Positions 1-6,703 of a DNA stretch of 19,183 nt are shown here, piece by piece. The translations under genes were made by a program, and so were the position numbers. The stretch's first letter is position 1. Each line of letters starts with the position of its first letter. This DNA comes from Natronohydrobacter sp. (GTDB lineage: Bacteria > Pseudomonadota > Alphaproteobacteria > Rhodobacterales > Rhodobacteraceae): positions 1 through 19,183 of the forward strand of contig SKIM01000275.1 in NCBI GenBank assembly GCA_007116445.1. Direction: 5' to 3'. The notes under the pieces are model-generated. The model saw only the letters and a list, made by a program, of their open reading frames with translations, searched no databases and was not told the DNA's origin.

Positions 1-156
1 CCGTGGTCATCATGGGAATGGCCGTTATCGTGGGAGTGCCCGTGGTTGTCATGCGAGTGGCCGTGATCATGGGAATGACCGTGGTCATCATGGGAATGGC
101 CGTTATCGTGGGAGTGCCCGTGGTTGTCATGCGAGTGGCCGTGATCATGCGAATGG
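1..156. repeat. 78-bp tandem repeat encoding the His-rich loop of ZnuA
   Basis: Two copies of a 78-bp unit (1-78 and 79-156) lie head to tail. The first 71 positions are identical, and differences appear only from position 72/150 onward. The unit encodes 26 residues and is itself made of degenerate HGHSHD sub-units. The array may continue beyond the left edge. Near-perfect DNA identity, synonymous sites included, points to recent duplication by slippage or unequal recombination rather than old divergence under selection. Confidence 0.9.
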
Positions 157-497
157 CCATGCGCAAAATCTTGCAGGGCAAGACCCTCAGCTTGCAGCAG
201 TGTGACCAAATGGCCGCGCGCTTCGGTTCCCTCAAGCGCGCGTGCCATCCATGGGGTGAGCTCGGCCCCGACCCAGAAGATCATATCAGCTTCGGACAAG
301 GCGCGGGCTTGCGAGGGGCGCAGCTGGAAGCTATGCGGGTCACCACCCTGATCGAGCAGCAGATCCGGCGTGCCCGTATCGCCCATGACCATGGACACCA
401 GAGAATGCGTGACCTGAAAATCAGTGACCACCCGCGTATCCTGAGCCGCGAGCGGTGTGGCCAACATGGCGCAGGCCAGAGCGAATGAGTAGCGCAT
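1..497 (-). CDS. znuA: Zinc ABC transporter substrate-binding protein ZnuA (5' part; runs off left edge)
   Basis: This is the periplasmic zinc-capturing component of ZnuABC. About 165 residues are visible. Residues 1-18 (MRYSFALACAMLATPLAA) form a Sec-type signal peptide. The motif DPHSFQLRPSQ (His55) matches the first zinc-ligand region of the cluster A-I/ZnuA family. From residue 113 the protein enters a histidine/aspartate loop of HGHSHD-type units with 23 His in the 53 visible residues; this loop is typical of ZnuA and is thought to collect or sense periplasmic zinc. The loop is still running at the window edge, so the C-terminal lobe is not seen. The ATG at 497 is chosen because GGAG lies about 7 nt upstream and the signal peptide starts there. 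The gene is divergent from zur across a 70-bp gap holding two Zur-like palindromes, which supports zinc repression. Family assignment is firm; only loop length is unusual. Confidence 0.93.
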   Translation of the reverse strand, partial: MRYSFALACAMLATPLAAQDTRVVTDFQVTHSLVSMVMGDTGTPDLLLDQGGDPHSFQLRPSQARALSEADMIFWVGAELTPWMARALEGTEARGHLVTLLQAEGLALQDFAHGHSHDHGHSHDNHGHSHDNGHSHDDHGHSHDHGHSHDNHGHSHDNGHSHDDH

Positions 498-510
498 GGG
501 GAACTCCGTA

Positions 511-525
511 TGTTATGGTATTACA
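511..525. promoter_or_regulatory. Zur box 1 (znuA-proximal)
   Basis: The sequence TGTTATGGTATTACA is an imperfect palindrome of the TGTTAT-N3-ATAACA type; the right arm differs at two positions. It lies 14 bp upstream of the znuA start codon on the minus strand, where a bound repressor would block initiation. The assignment rests on similarity to the A/T-rich palindromes bound by alphaproteobacterial Zur and on the location between znuA and zur. Confidence 0.55.
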
Positions 526-536
526 AGTGACTGACA

Positions 537-551
537 TGTTATATAATAACA
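537..551. promoter_or_regulatory. Zur box 2 (zur-znuCB-proximal)
   Basis: The sequence TGTTATATAATAACA has perfect 6-bp inverted arms (TGTTAT/ATAACA) around a 3-bp centre. It begins 26 bp after the start of box 1 and ends 16 bp before the zur start codon. The symmetry, the A/T-rich core and the position between znuA and zur make it the strongest operator candidate in the window. It would give zinc-dependent repression of zur-znuC-znuB, including autoregulation of zur. Confidence 0.75.
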
Positions 552-567
552 TCAAAGGCAAGGGCGA

Positions 568-1065
568 ATGACGTCACCGATGCATCATGATGGGTTTTGT
601 TGCGCTGCGCATAGTGGCTCCGACAGCATGGCCGCGATCCTCGAAACCGCAGAAACGCGCGCGCGGATGCAGGGCGCGCGCCTGACGCCTGTCCGGCGGC
701 GCACATTGGAAATCCTGCTGCACGCGCATGGCGCGCTCGGGGCTTACGAGGTCTTGGAAAAGCTTGCGGCCGAAGGTTATGGAACTCAGCCGCCTGTGGC
801 GTATCGTGCGTTGAACTTTCTTGTAGAACATGGGCTTGCGCATCGCATCCGGCGGTTGAATGCCTTTACGGCCTGTGCGCAACCCGACCATGATCATCGC
901 GCGGCCTTCCTGATTTGCGAGAAATGCAACAGCGTTACGGAAGCGGATGCCGATCTGCTCAGCCGGGCGCTTGATCAGGCTGCGCAGGCCGCGGGCTTCC
1001 AGCTTGACCGGGCCACGATCGAGGCCGTCGGCCAATGTCGCGCCTGTCAGGATGCGCCTGAATGA
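568..1065 (+). CDS. zur: Zinc uptake regulator Zur (Fur family repressor)
   Basis: This 165-residue protein is a zinc-responsive, DNA-binding repressor of the Fur superfamily. The N-terminal winged helix covers roughly residues 22-100; the recognition-helix region reads PPVAYRALNFLVEHGLAHRI, the Zur counterpart of the Fur TVYRAL segment. The dimerisation domain follows with HDH at 108-110 and two CxxC pairs, C117/C120 and C157/C160, expected to hold the structural zinc. The N-terminus carries extra His and Cys residues (HHDGFCCAAH). The ATG at 568 has AAGGGCG just upstream; the ATGs at 580 and 628 are alternatives, and the latter would match a shorter Fur fold. Its stop overlaps the znuC start by 4 bp (ATGA), so translation is probably coupled. 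The Zur rather than Fur call rests on both sequence and znu context. Confidence 0.93.
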   Translation: MTSPMHHDGFCCAAHSGSDSMAAILETAETRARMQGARLTPVRRRTLEILLHAHGALGAYEVLEKLAAEGYGTQPPVAYRALNFLVEHGLAHRIRRLNAFTACAQPDHDHRAAFLICEKCNSVTEADADLLSRALDQAAQAAGFQLDRATIEAVGQCRACQDAPE

Positions 1066-1817
1066 GCCTGATTTCCGCAGAGCGCCTGGCCGTCGCTTAT
1101 GGCGGGCGGCAGGTCTTGTTCGATATCGATTTCTCCATCGCGCGCGGGGAAATCGTGACCATTGTCGGGCCGAACGGGTCAGGCAAGACCAGCCTCCTGC
1201 GCGCGCTTCTGGGCGTCGTGGGGCCGACTCAGGGTCGCGTCACCCGTGCCCCCGGGCTGCGTATCGGCTATCTGCCCCAGCGCCTGCATCTCGATCCTGG
1301 CCTGCCGCTGCCGGTCGCGCGCTTTCTGTCGCTGCCGAACCGCCAGAGCCGCGCGGCGATTGCCGCGGTGCTTGCCCGCGTTGGTGTGCCAGATGTCGCA
1401 CGACAAAATATGGCGACACTTTCGGGCGGGCAGTTCCAGCGTGTTTTGTTGGCGCGTGCGTTGCTGGCCAGTCCCGATATCCTGATGCTTGATGAGCCGA
1501 CCGCCGGGCTTGACCAGCCCGGGATTGCTGCCTTCTACCGCCTTATCGCCGAGATGCGCGCCGAGCTGGGCTGCGCAGTGCTGTCGGTCAGCCATGATTT
1601 GCATGTGGTGATGTCCGCCTCGGACAGGGTGATCTGCATCAACGGGCATATCTGCTGCGAAGGCGCGCCGCAGGTGGTGCGCGATGCGCCTGAATATCGT
1701 GCGTTGTTCGGGCTGGGCACAGGCGGGGCGCTGGCGCTCTATCAGCATAGCCATGACCACGCGCATGGCGCGGAATGCACTCATGCGCCGGTGCCGGAGA
1801 AGGTTGATAATGCTTGA
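1062..1817 (+). CDS. znuC: Zinc ABC transporter ATP-binding protein ZnuC
   Basis: This is the cytoplasmic ATPase subunit that powers zinc import through ZnuB, 251 residues. All ABC motifs are visible: Walker A GPNGSGKT (36-43), a Q-loop glutamine in YLPQ (73), the LSGGQ signature (120-124), Walker B ILMLDEP (140-146), a D-loop at GLD (149-151) and the H-loop His178 in SVSHD. The C-terminal tail is rich in possible metal ligands: His229, 231, 233, 235 and 241 plus Cys239. Such tails occur in some ZnuC proteins and may respond to cytosolic zinc, although that role is inferred. The start overlaps zur by 4 bp and the stop overlaps znuB by 8 bp, so the three genes form one tightly coupled operon. 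Confidence 0.95.
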   Translation: MSLISAERLAVAYGGRQVLFDIDFSIARGEIVTIVGPNGSGKTSLLRALLGVVGPTQGRVTRAPGLRIGYLPQRLHLDPGLPLPVARFLSLPNRQSRAAIAAVLARVGVPDVARQNMATLSGGQFQRVLLARALLASPDILMLDEPTAGLDQPGIAAFYRLIAEMRAELGCAVLSVSHDLHVVMSASDRVICINGHICCEGAPQVVRDAPEYRALFGLGTGGALALYQHSHDHAHGAECTHAPVPEKVDNA

Positions 1818-2613
1818 CGATTTCATGATCCGCGCGACGCTTGCAGGCGTCGCCGTCGCCTGCGCGACCGGGCCGCTGGGCTGTTTCGTGGTCTGGCGGC
1901 GCATGGCCTATTTCGGTGATGCGACGGCGCATGCGGCCATTCTGGGGGTCGCGCTCGCGCTGGCATTTCAGATCAGCATCTTCATCGGGACGATGGTTGT
2001 GGCGCTCGTCATGGCGATGATCGTCGCGACGCTCGCAGGGCGGGGCTGGGCAATGGACACGACACTGGGCGTGCTTGCGCATTCAGCGCTGGCCTTCGGT
2101 CTTGTCGCCGTGTCGTTCCTGCCTGCGGTGCGGGTCGATCTGACGGCCTTCCTCTTTGGCGATATCCTTGCGGTTTCGCGCTTTGACCTTGGCGTCATCG
2201 CCGCCGGGTCAGGCCTTGTTCTGGGATTGATGCTCTGGCGCTGGCAGGCGCTGCTCACTGCCACGCTGAGCGAGGATCTGGCGCATGCCGCCGGGATCAA
2301 TCCGGCGCGGGAACGCATGGTGCTGACTTTGGCCCTGGCGATCGTGGTCGCGGTGGCGTTGAAAATCGTGGGTGCCTTGCTGATTGCGGCCATGCTGATC
2401 ATCCCGGCGGCCGCCGCGCGCAATCTGGCGCGCGGACCCGAGGCGATGGCCGTTTTCGCAGTCGCGATCGGTGTCGTGTCGGTTGTTGGCGGGCTACGGC
2501 TGTCGCTGTTGCAGGACACGCCCTCCGGCCCCTCAATCGTCGTGGTCGCGGCGCTGATTTTCCTTCTGGCCACGATCGGGGCGACTCTGGTTCAGAAACG
2601 GTTGACGCGGTAG
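1810..2613 (+). CDS. znuB: Zinc ABC transporter permease ZnuB
   Basis: This is the inner-membrane channel subunit of the zinc importer, an ABC-3 family permease of 267 residues. The protein is almost wholly hydrophobic with about eight predicted membrane spans. The motif RRMAYFGDATAHAAILGVAL near residues 30-49 is the conserved segment of this family. The region ALKIVGALLIAAMLIIPAAAA is the conserved late segment that contacts the ATPase. The ATG at 1810 (MLDDFMIRATLAG) is preferred over an in-frame start at 1684, which would lie wholly inside znuC; the chosen start overlaps the znuC end by 8 bp. The 3' end overlaps the convergent oxidoreductase gene by 22 bp. Confidence 0.95.
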   Translation: MLDDFMIRATLAGVAVACATGPLGCFVVWRRMAYFGDATAHAAILGVALALAFQISIFIGTMVVALVMAMIVATLAGRGWAMDTTLGVLAHSALAFGLVAVSFLPAVRVDLTAFLFGDILAVSRFDLGVIAAGSGLVLGLMLWRWQALLTATLSEDLAHAAGINPARERMVLTLALAIVVAVALKIVGALLIAAMLIIPAAAARNLARGPEAMAVFAVAIGVVSVVGGLRLSLLQDTPSGPSIVVVAALIFLLATIGATLVQKRLTR

Positions 2614-3824
2614 GGCGTGAGATCGACTTCGGGGGTTTTTCCAGCGATCAGGGCCGCTACCAGCCGGGCGGTCAACGGCGCAAGGGTCAGACCGAGATGC
2701 CCATGGCCGAAAGCATGGATCACCTGCGCGCCTGCAGTCGCTGACGGGCTGATGATCGGGCGCGAGTCAGGGAGTGACGGGCGGCACCCCATCCAATGGC
2801 GGTCCGGTGCGGGCAGATCGGGCAAAATCGCCCGCGCGCCGCGCTCGAGCATCTCCCATCTTCGCGGCGATGCTGGGCGGTCGCGTCCGCCAAGTTCGAC
2901 AGTGCCCGCGACGCGCAGACGCCCGGCCATCGGACAGAAATAGAACCCGCGCGCAACAGGGGTCATCTGCCGCAGCAGGCGCGGGGCAGGGCTGTCATAT
3001 TCCAGATGATAGCCGCGCTCTGTATCCAACGGCACCCGGTCGCCGATCTGCGCGGCCAGTTCGCGCGACCATGCGCCAGCGGCCAGCACTACTTTGGCTG
3101 CGTGGAGAATGCCTCGGTCAGTATGCAAGGCCATTTTCCGCCCCTCGCGCAGGAGCTTTGTGACGCGGGCGCTCAGGCGCGTCACCCCTGCGCTTTCCAG
3201 CGCATGGCGCAAGCTGCGCATCATTGCCGTCGGATCGTCCAGTGTGATCGTGCGCGGAAAGAAGACGGCCCCCATACCACAATCTTCAGGCAGGCCGGGC
3301 TGCAGCTGTCCCAGCATGTCACGATCAATCAGCTCGGCTTCGACGCCATGGGCATGATAGGGTTTCAGTGTCACGGCACGAAGATCGGCTTCAGTCTCGA
3401 GCAGATACAGTGATCCGAGCGGCTTGAGAAGCGCTGTTGCGGCGATCTCATCCGCGCATTCGCGCCAGCTTGCATAGGCGCGCGCGGTCAATGCCGCGAT
3501 AGCGCGCGTATTTTCCGCGGCCCGTCGCGGCAGCGATTCACGCGCGAAGCGCAGCAGCCACGGGGCGAGCGCGATGGACGGGCGCAGCGCCAGCGGGCTG
3601 TCGCGGTCCAAAAGCAGTGCGGGCAGATTGCGCAGAACGTCGGGGGTGCCAACGGGGAGCACAGCATAATCGGCGATCACACCAGCATTGCCATAGGACG
3701 CGCCAGTTTCGTCGTCTTCCGGCGCGATCACTGTCACCTCATGCCCGTTCCGGGCCAGTCGCAAGGCGCAGCTCAGGCCGATGATGCCCGCGCCGATCAC
3801 AGCGATTTCACAAGAGTTTCCCAT
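2592..3824 (-). CDS. FAD-dependent D-amino acid dehydrogenase-like oxidoreductase (DadA family)
   Basis: This 410-residue flavoprotein belongs to the DAO/DadA family, which oxidises D-amino acids or related secondary amines and passes electrons to the respiratory chain or oxygen. The N-terminal Rossmann motif GAGIIG (11-16) follows IAVI, and the acidic end of the second strand is replaced by IAPEDDE, as in DadA proteins. The C-terminal segment MGCRPSLPDSRPIISP and the following HAFGHGHLGLTLAP are the conserved FAD/substrate part of the family. The ATG at 3824 is chosen because GGGGG lies 7 nt upstream; an adjacent in-frame TTG at 3827 is an alternative. No companion racemase or transporter is nearby, so the substrate (D-alanine, D-hydroxyproline or another) cannot be read from context. 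The 3' end overlaps znuB tail to tail. Confidence 0.82.
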   Translation of the reverse strand: MGNSCEIAVIGAGIIGLSCALRLARNGHEVTVIAPEDDETGASYGNAGVIADYAVLPVGTPDVLRNLPALLLDRDSPLALRPSIALAPWLLRFARESLPRRAAENTRAIAALTARAYASWRECADEIAATALLKPLGSLYLLETEADLRAVTLKPYHAHGVEAELIDRDMLGQLQPGLPEDCGMGAVFFPRTITLDDPTAMMRSLRHALESAGVTRLSARVTKLLREGRKMALHTDRGILHAAKVVLAAGAWSRELAAQIGDRVPLDTERGYHLEYDSPAPRLLRQMTPVARGFYFCPMAGRLRVAGTVELGGRDRPASPRRWEMLERGARAILPDLPAPDRHWMGCRPSLPDSRPIISPSATAGAQVIHAFGHGHLGLTLAPLTARLVAALIAGKTPEVDLTPYRVNRF

Positions 3825-3905
3825 CAAGACCCCCGGTTTGATCCGAGCTCGGAGGTAACATGAAGATTTGTCCCAATGCCAAGGTTTTCCGGCCTTTGCG
3901 GAGCT
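3825..3905. other. Intergenic gap between the oxidoreductase and the small membrane protein
   Basis: This 81-bp stretch lies upstream of the oxidoreductase start and just after the stop of the next minus-strand gene. On the minus strand TTGGCA and TGTTAC occur 16 bp apart, a weak sigma-70-like pair. No convincing terminator hairpin or operator is visible. Confidence 0.4.
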
Positions 3906-4427
3906 TCAGCCGCCCAGTACCAGCGCCCGAGGTGTCAGATCTGGTCCGATGAGGAACAGCGCTTCGTCACTGATGGCAGCGACTGTGTCCTCATCAATCG
4001 CGTCTCCTTGCACCAATCGCAGGATGCGGCCATCAGGAAGGCGCACCAGCGCATGACGCAGCCCGTCTTGCGTGACCACAGCGATCAGCGAAAGCTCATC
4101 AACCGCGATACGCCCCACCTGTGTCGCGACATCCAGCATGGTCTGACCCGGCGGCAAGACGAAATTCCGGGTGCTTCCCTGTTCGAGGCTTAGCGGCAGT
4201 GGTTCGAATGCATGCGCGAGAACTGCGCGTGGCGGCGGGTTTCGGGCAGGGCGTGGTGTTTCAGATTCTGCAGCTGGCATCCCTGGCGGCTTATTTCGCA
4301 GGCTATCAGCCTGATGGTCAGCCCGGCAGAACTCTGTCGCGCCTGCGCAGTGATCGGTCAGGGCGCTGATGGCCATCAGCCCCGCCAGTGTCAGAAAACT
4401 GGCAACGGCGATCTGAAGCCATCTCAT
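3906..4427 (-). CDS. Small membrane-anchored protein with a possible GspC/PilP-like C-terminal module
   Basis: I do not recognise this 173-residue protein with certainty. Residues 1-20 (MRWLQIAVASFLTLAGLMAI) form one membrane anchor or uncleaved signal. A Pro/Arg-rich linker with two Cys residues follows, around residues 25-75. The last ~70 residues form a compact beta-rich module containing ALVRLPDGRILRLVQGDAID and AISDEALFLIG. This pattern, a residue-coated strand followed by DGR, GD and a later I-x-x-x-A/x-L strand, resembles the homology region of GspC/PilP-type periplasmic domains, but the match is only by eye. The ATG at 4427 is preferred because GGGAG lies 9 nt upstream and the anchor starts there; an in-frame start at 4571 would add 48 low-complexity residues. 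No other secretion or pilus gene is in the window, so the function is open. Confidence 0.65.
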   Translation of the reverse strand: MRWLQIAVASFLTLAGLMAISALTDHCAGATEFCRADHQADSLRNKPPGMPAAESETPRPARNPPPRAVLAHAFEPLPLSLEQGSTRNFVLPPGQTMLDVATQVGRIAVDELSLIAVVTQDGLRHALVRLPDGRILRLVQGDAIDEDTVAAISDEALFLIGPDLTPRALVLGG

Positions 4428-4625
4428 CACGGCAAGCTCCCGGCGGTGTGCAAGTGGCCAAACCTGCAGGCGCAGGGAGGGTCCGCATGGGCAGCAGCGC
4501 CGTCCTGCGTGACGGTTCCGTATCGCAATCCCATTGTCCCAAGTTCGGTCATGACCAGAGGCTAGACCCAAACAGTTTCCAAAGCGTCAACAGTTCTCAC
4601 GGAAAGTTGCAGCTTTCCAGATCAG
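4428..4625. other. Intergenic region between small membrane protein and ghrA-like gene
   Basis: This 198-bp gap separates the end of the mre/mrd operon from the next minus-strand gene and probably contains that gene's promoter and leader. I see no clear -35/-10 pair and no convincing small gene. The only recognisable element is the hairpin at 4601-4618. Confidence 0.5.
4601..4618 (-). terminator. Hairpin after the ghrA-like gene, possible weak terminator
   Basis: GGAAAG and CTTTCC form a perfect 6-bp stem with a 6-nt loop, 7 nt after the stop codon of the ghrA-like gene. There is no T-run on either strand, so it is not a canonical intrinsic terminator; it could instead protect the 3' end of the mre/mrd transcript. 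Confidence 0.3.
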
Positions 4626-5558
4626 TCAATAGCCGTTCCTGCGCGATACTTCGTTGAGCAGGGGTTCGCCACGTTCAACCCTTGCGATGTTTTCCACGAT
4701 GCGCCGCGCCGCACTGGCCGGGCGGGTGGTCGCCGCGATATGCGGCGTGACCGTGACCTGTGGATGATGCCAGAATGGATGGGTTTCTGGCAGCGGTTCC
4801 GTGCGAAACACGTCCAGCGTCGCATGGGCGATCAGGCCCTGATCCAGTGCGGCGAGCAGGGCGTCATCATCGATCAATGCGCCACGTCCAGGATTGATCA
4901 GGACCGCACCACGGCGCATCTCTTGCAGCCGCGTGGCATCCAGCAGCGCTTCTGTCTGTGCCGTATGTGGTAGCAGAGTGACAAGGATTTCAGACTGTTG
5001 CAGGACGGTCTTCAACCCATTTGTGCCTGTATGGCAGTGAATGCCGGGCAAGGTCTTGGGCGATGCCGACCAACCGATTACCTGGAACCCCAGCCCCCGC
5101 AGCGCCTGCGCACAGCTTGTCCCCAAGACGCCCAGTCCCAGAAACCCCACGACCCGCTCTTGCGCCAGAGGCGGCTCGACGGGGTGCCAGTCACCGGGGC
5201 ACGCCCGCAGATGCGCATCCATGCCCAGATGATGGCGCAGCACATGCCCTGTGACATATTCGATCATGCCTTGCGTCAGACCCGGATCAACCATCCGCGC
5301 CAAGGGTTGTGTCAGGGTCGGATTGCCGATGATCCGCTCGACCCCGGCCCAAAGGCTCAGCACGGCCTTGCAGCGCGGAAAGGGCGTGAAGTCGTCAAGC
5401 GTGCCCGACGGGGCATAGATGATGTAATCCACGATTTCCGGCGGCGCATCGGTCACGATCTGCGCGTCCAGCCCCGCGCGGTCCAGCGCATCGCGCAAGG
5501 GCACGTCATAAGCATCGAATGCGTCAAGCCCGGCAGAGAACAGACATGTCAGTGTCAT
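4626..5558 (-). CDS. GhrA-like 2-hydroxyacid dehydrogenase (glyoxylate/hydroxypyruvate reductase A type)
   Basis: This 310-residue cytoplasmic enzyme belongs to the D-isomer-specific 2-hydroxyacid dehydrogenase family, which interconverts 2-oxoacids and 2-hydroxyacids with NAD(P)H. The nucleotide-binding loop GLGVLG (141-146) is clear. The catalytic triad is visible as Arg225 in NPGRG, Glu254 in FRTEPLP and His273 in TPHIAATTRPAS. The VTLLPHT, FRTEPLP and TPHIAA-TRP segments match the GhrA subgroup (glyoxylate and hydroxypyruvate reductase) rather than SerA or lactate dehydrogenases. Its ATG overlaps the rodA stop by 4 bp (ATGA), so it is the last coupled gene of the cell elongation operon. 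The true substrate cannot be told from the sequence, and the link to wall synthesis is positional only. Confidence 0.85.
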   Translation of the reverse strand: MTLTCLFSAGLDAFDAYDVPLRDALDRAGLDAQIVTDAPPEIVDYIIYAPSGTLDDFTPFPRCKAVLSLWAGVERIIGNPTLTQPLARMVDPGLTQGMIEYVTGHVLRHHLGMDAHLRACPGDWHPVEPPLAQERVVGFLGLGVLGTSCAQALRGLGFQVIGWSASPKTLPGIHCHTGTNGLKTVLQQSEILVTLLPHTAQTEALLDATRLQEMRRGAVLINPGRGALIDDDALLAALDQGLIAHATLDVFRTEPLPETHPFWHHPQVTVTPHIAATTRPASAARRIVENIARVERGEPLLNEVSRRNGY

Positions 5559-6703
5559 GAGGGCAGCCGCGCCCGGTGGATATGGGCCGAGTGGACAAGC
5601 CCAAAGCCAACCATCAGGACGATCATTGCAGACCCACCATAAGAAACCAGCGGCAAGGGCACACCGACAACTGGCGCGAGCCCCATCACCATGGCCATAT
5701 TTACCGCGAAATAGAGGAAGAACATTCCGATGACCCCCATCACCAGAAGCGCGCCGAAACGGTTTGTGGTGCGCATCGCGGTCAGCAGGCAGACCGCCAC
5801 GATCATCATGTAGAGCAGCAGCAGAGAAGACGCCCCGACGAAGCCGAATTCTTCAGCGAGGGTCGTGAAGATGAAATCGGTATGTTTCTCGGGCAGGAAG
5901 TTCAGCCTTGCCTGGGTGCCTTCCATGAAGCCACGCCCTGACCAGCCACCAGAGCCAAGCGCGATCATCGCCTGATTGATGTGATAGCCTGCTCCCAAGG
6001 GATCGATGGTCGGGTCAAGAAAGGCATCGATGCGGCGGTATTGATAATCCTTGAGCAATTGCCACTCGGTCCCGCGCGATTGCAGCACCAGCGTGACCAT
6101 CCCGGCCGCACTGGCGATCAAGGCGGCGAAATAGCCCCAATGCACGCCTGCGGCAAAGATCACGACGCCGCCCCCCAAGGCGAGCAACATGGCTGTGCCC
6201 AGATCAGGCTGGCGCAGGACCAGAAAGGCGGGAATGACCGCAATCAGCACGGCGGCAAGCACCCAGAGCGGATGCGAGACTTTCTTCAGGTCCAGCCAGT
6301 CATAATAGGCCGCCAGTGCCAGAACCGTCGTGATCTTGGCCAGTTCCGAGGGCTGGACCCGCACGGGCCCGATGACCAGCCAGCGCTTTGCGCCCATACC
6401 GACTGTGCCAAAGAATTCGACGCCAAGAAGCAGCAGAAGTGCCACGACATAGCTCAGTCCCGCGATTGAACGCCAGAACCACAAGGGCATGAAGGCCACG
6501 ATGAACATGATCACCAGTCCTGCGCCGAAACGCTTGATCTGGGGTTCGGCCCAGGGCGTCAGCCGGCCGCCTGCCACGGAATATAGCATCACGAACCCGT
6601 ATCCGGCCACAAGGATCAGAAGCACGATCAGCGGCCAGTTGAGATACAGCACCTTGCGCAGCCCTGCAGGCATCTGCCGGGTGTTATATTCCAGATAGCT
6701 CAT
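5555..6703 (-). CDS. rodA: Peptidoglycan glycosyltransferase RodA (SEDS family)
   Basis: RodA polymerises lipid II into glycan strands in the elongasome together with PBP2. The protein has 382 residues with about ten membrane spans. The extracellular segment LNFLPEKHTDFIFTTLAEEFGF (from 268) includes Asp276, equivalent to the catalytic aspartate region of SEDS enzymes, and LPLVSYGGSAM (from 350) is the other family hallmark. The N-terminus MSYLEYNTRQMPAG is cytosolic. The RodA rather than FtsW assignment follows from its place directly after mrdA in the mre cluster. The start overlaps the mrdA stop by 4 bp and its own stop overlaps the following dehydrogenase gene by 4 bp. Confidence 0.95.
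   Translation of the reverse strand: MSYLEYNTRQMPAGLRKVLYLNWPLIVLLILVAGYGFVMLYSVAGGRLTPWAEPQIKRFGAGLVIMFIVAFMPLWFWRSIAGLSYVVALLLLLGVEFFGTVGMGAKRWLVIGPVRVQPSELAKITTVLALAAYYDWLDLKKVSHPLWVLAAVLIAVIPAFLVLRQPDLGTAMLLALGGGVVIFAAGVHWGYFAALIASAAGMVTLVLQSRGTEWQLLKDYQYRRIDAFLDPTIDPLGAGYHINQAMIALGSGGWSGRGFMEGTQARLNFLPEKHTDFIFTTLAEEFGFVGASSLLLLYMMIVAVCLLTAMRTTNRFGALLVMGVIGMFFLYFAVNMAMVMGLAPVVGVPLPLVSYGGSAMIVLMVGFGLVHSAHIHRARLPS

Noticed and set aside
1..156. Short sub-repeats looking like a CRISPR array
   Set aside because: Units are contiguous, in frame and encode HGHSHD repeats; there are no unique spacers between them.
382..384. PBP2 second motif Ser-Cys-Asp (protein residues 382-384) as a degenerate SxN
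   Set aside because: PBP2 enzymes commonly carry an SxD form, so this is not evidence of an inactive enzyme.
3..488. Plus-strand open frame rich in Met/Val/Gly at the left edge
   Set aside because: It is the complement of the His-rich znuA repeat; the minus-strand reading has a signal peptide, a zinc motif and a ribosome site.
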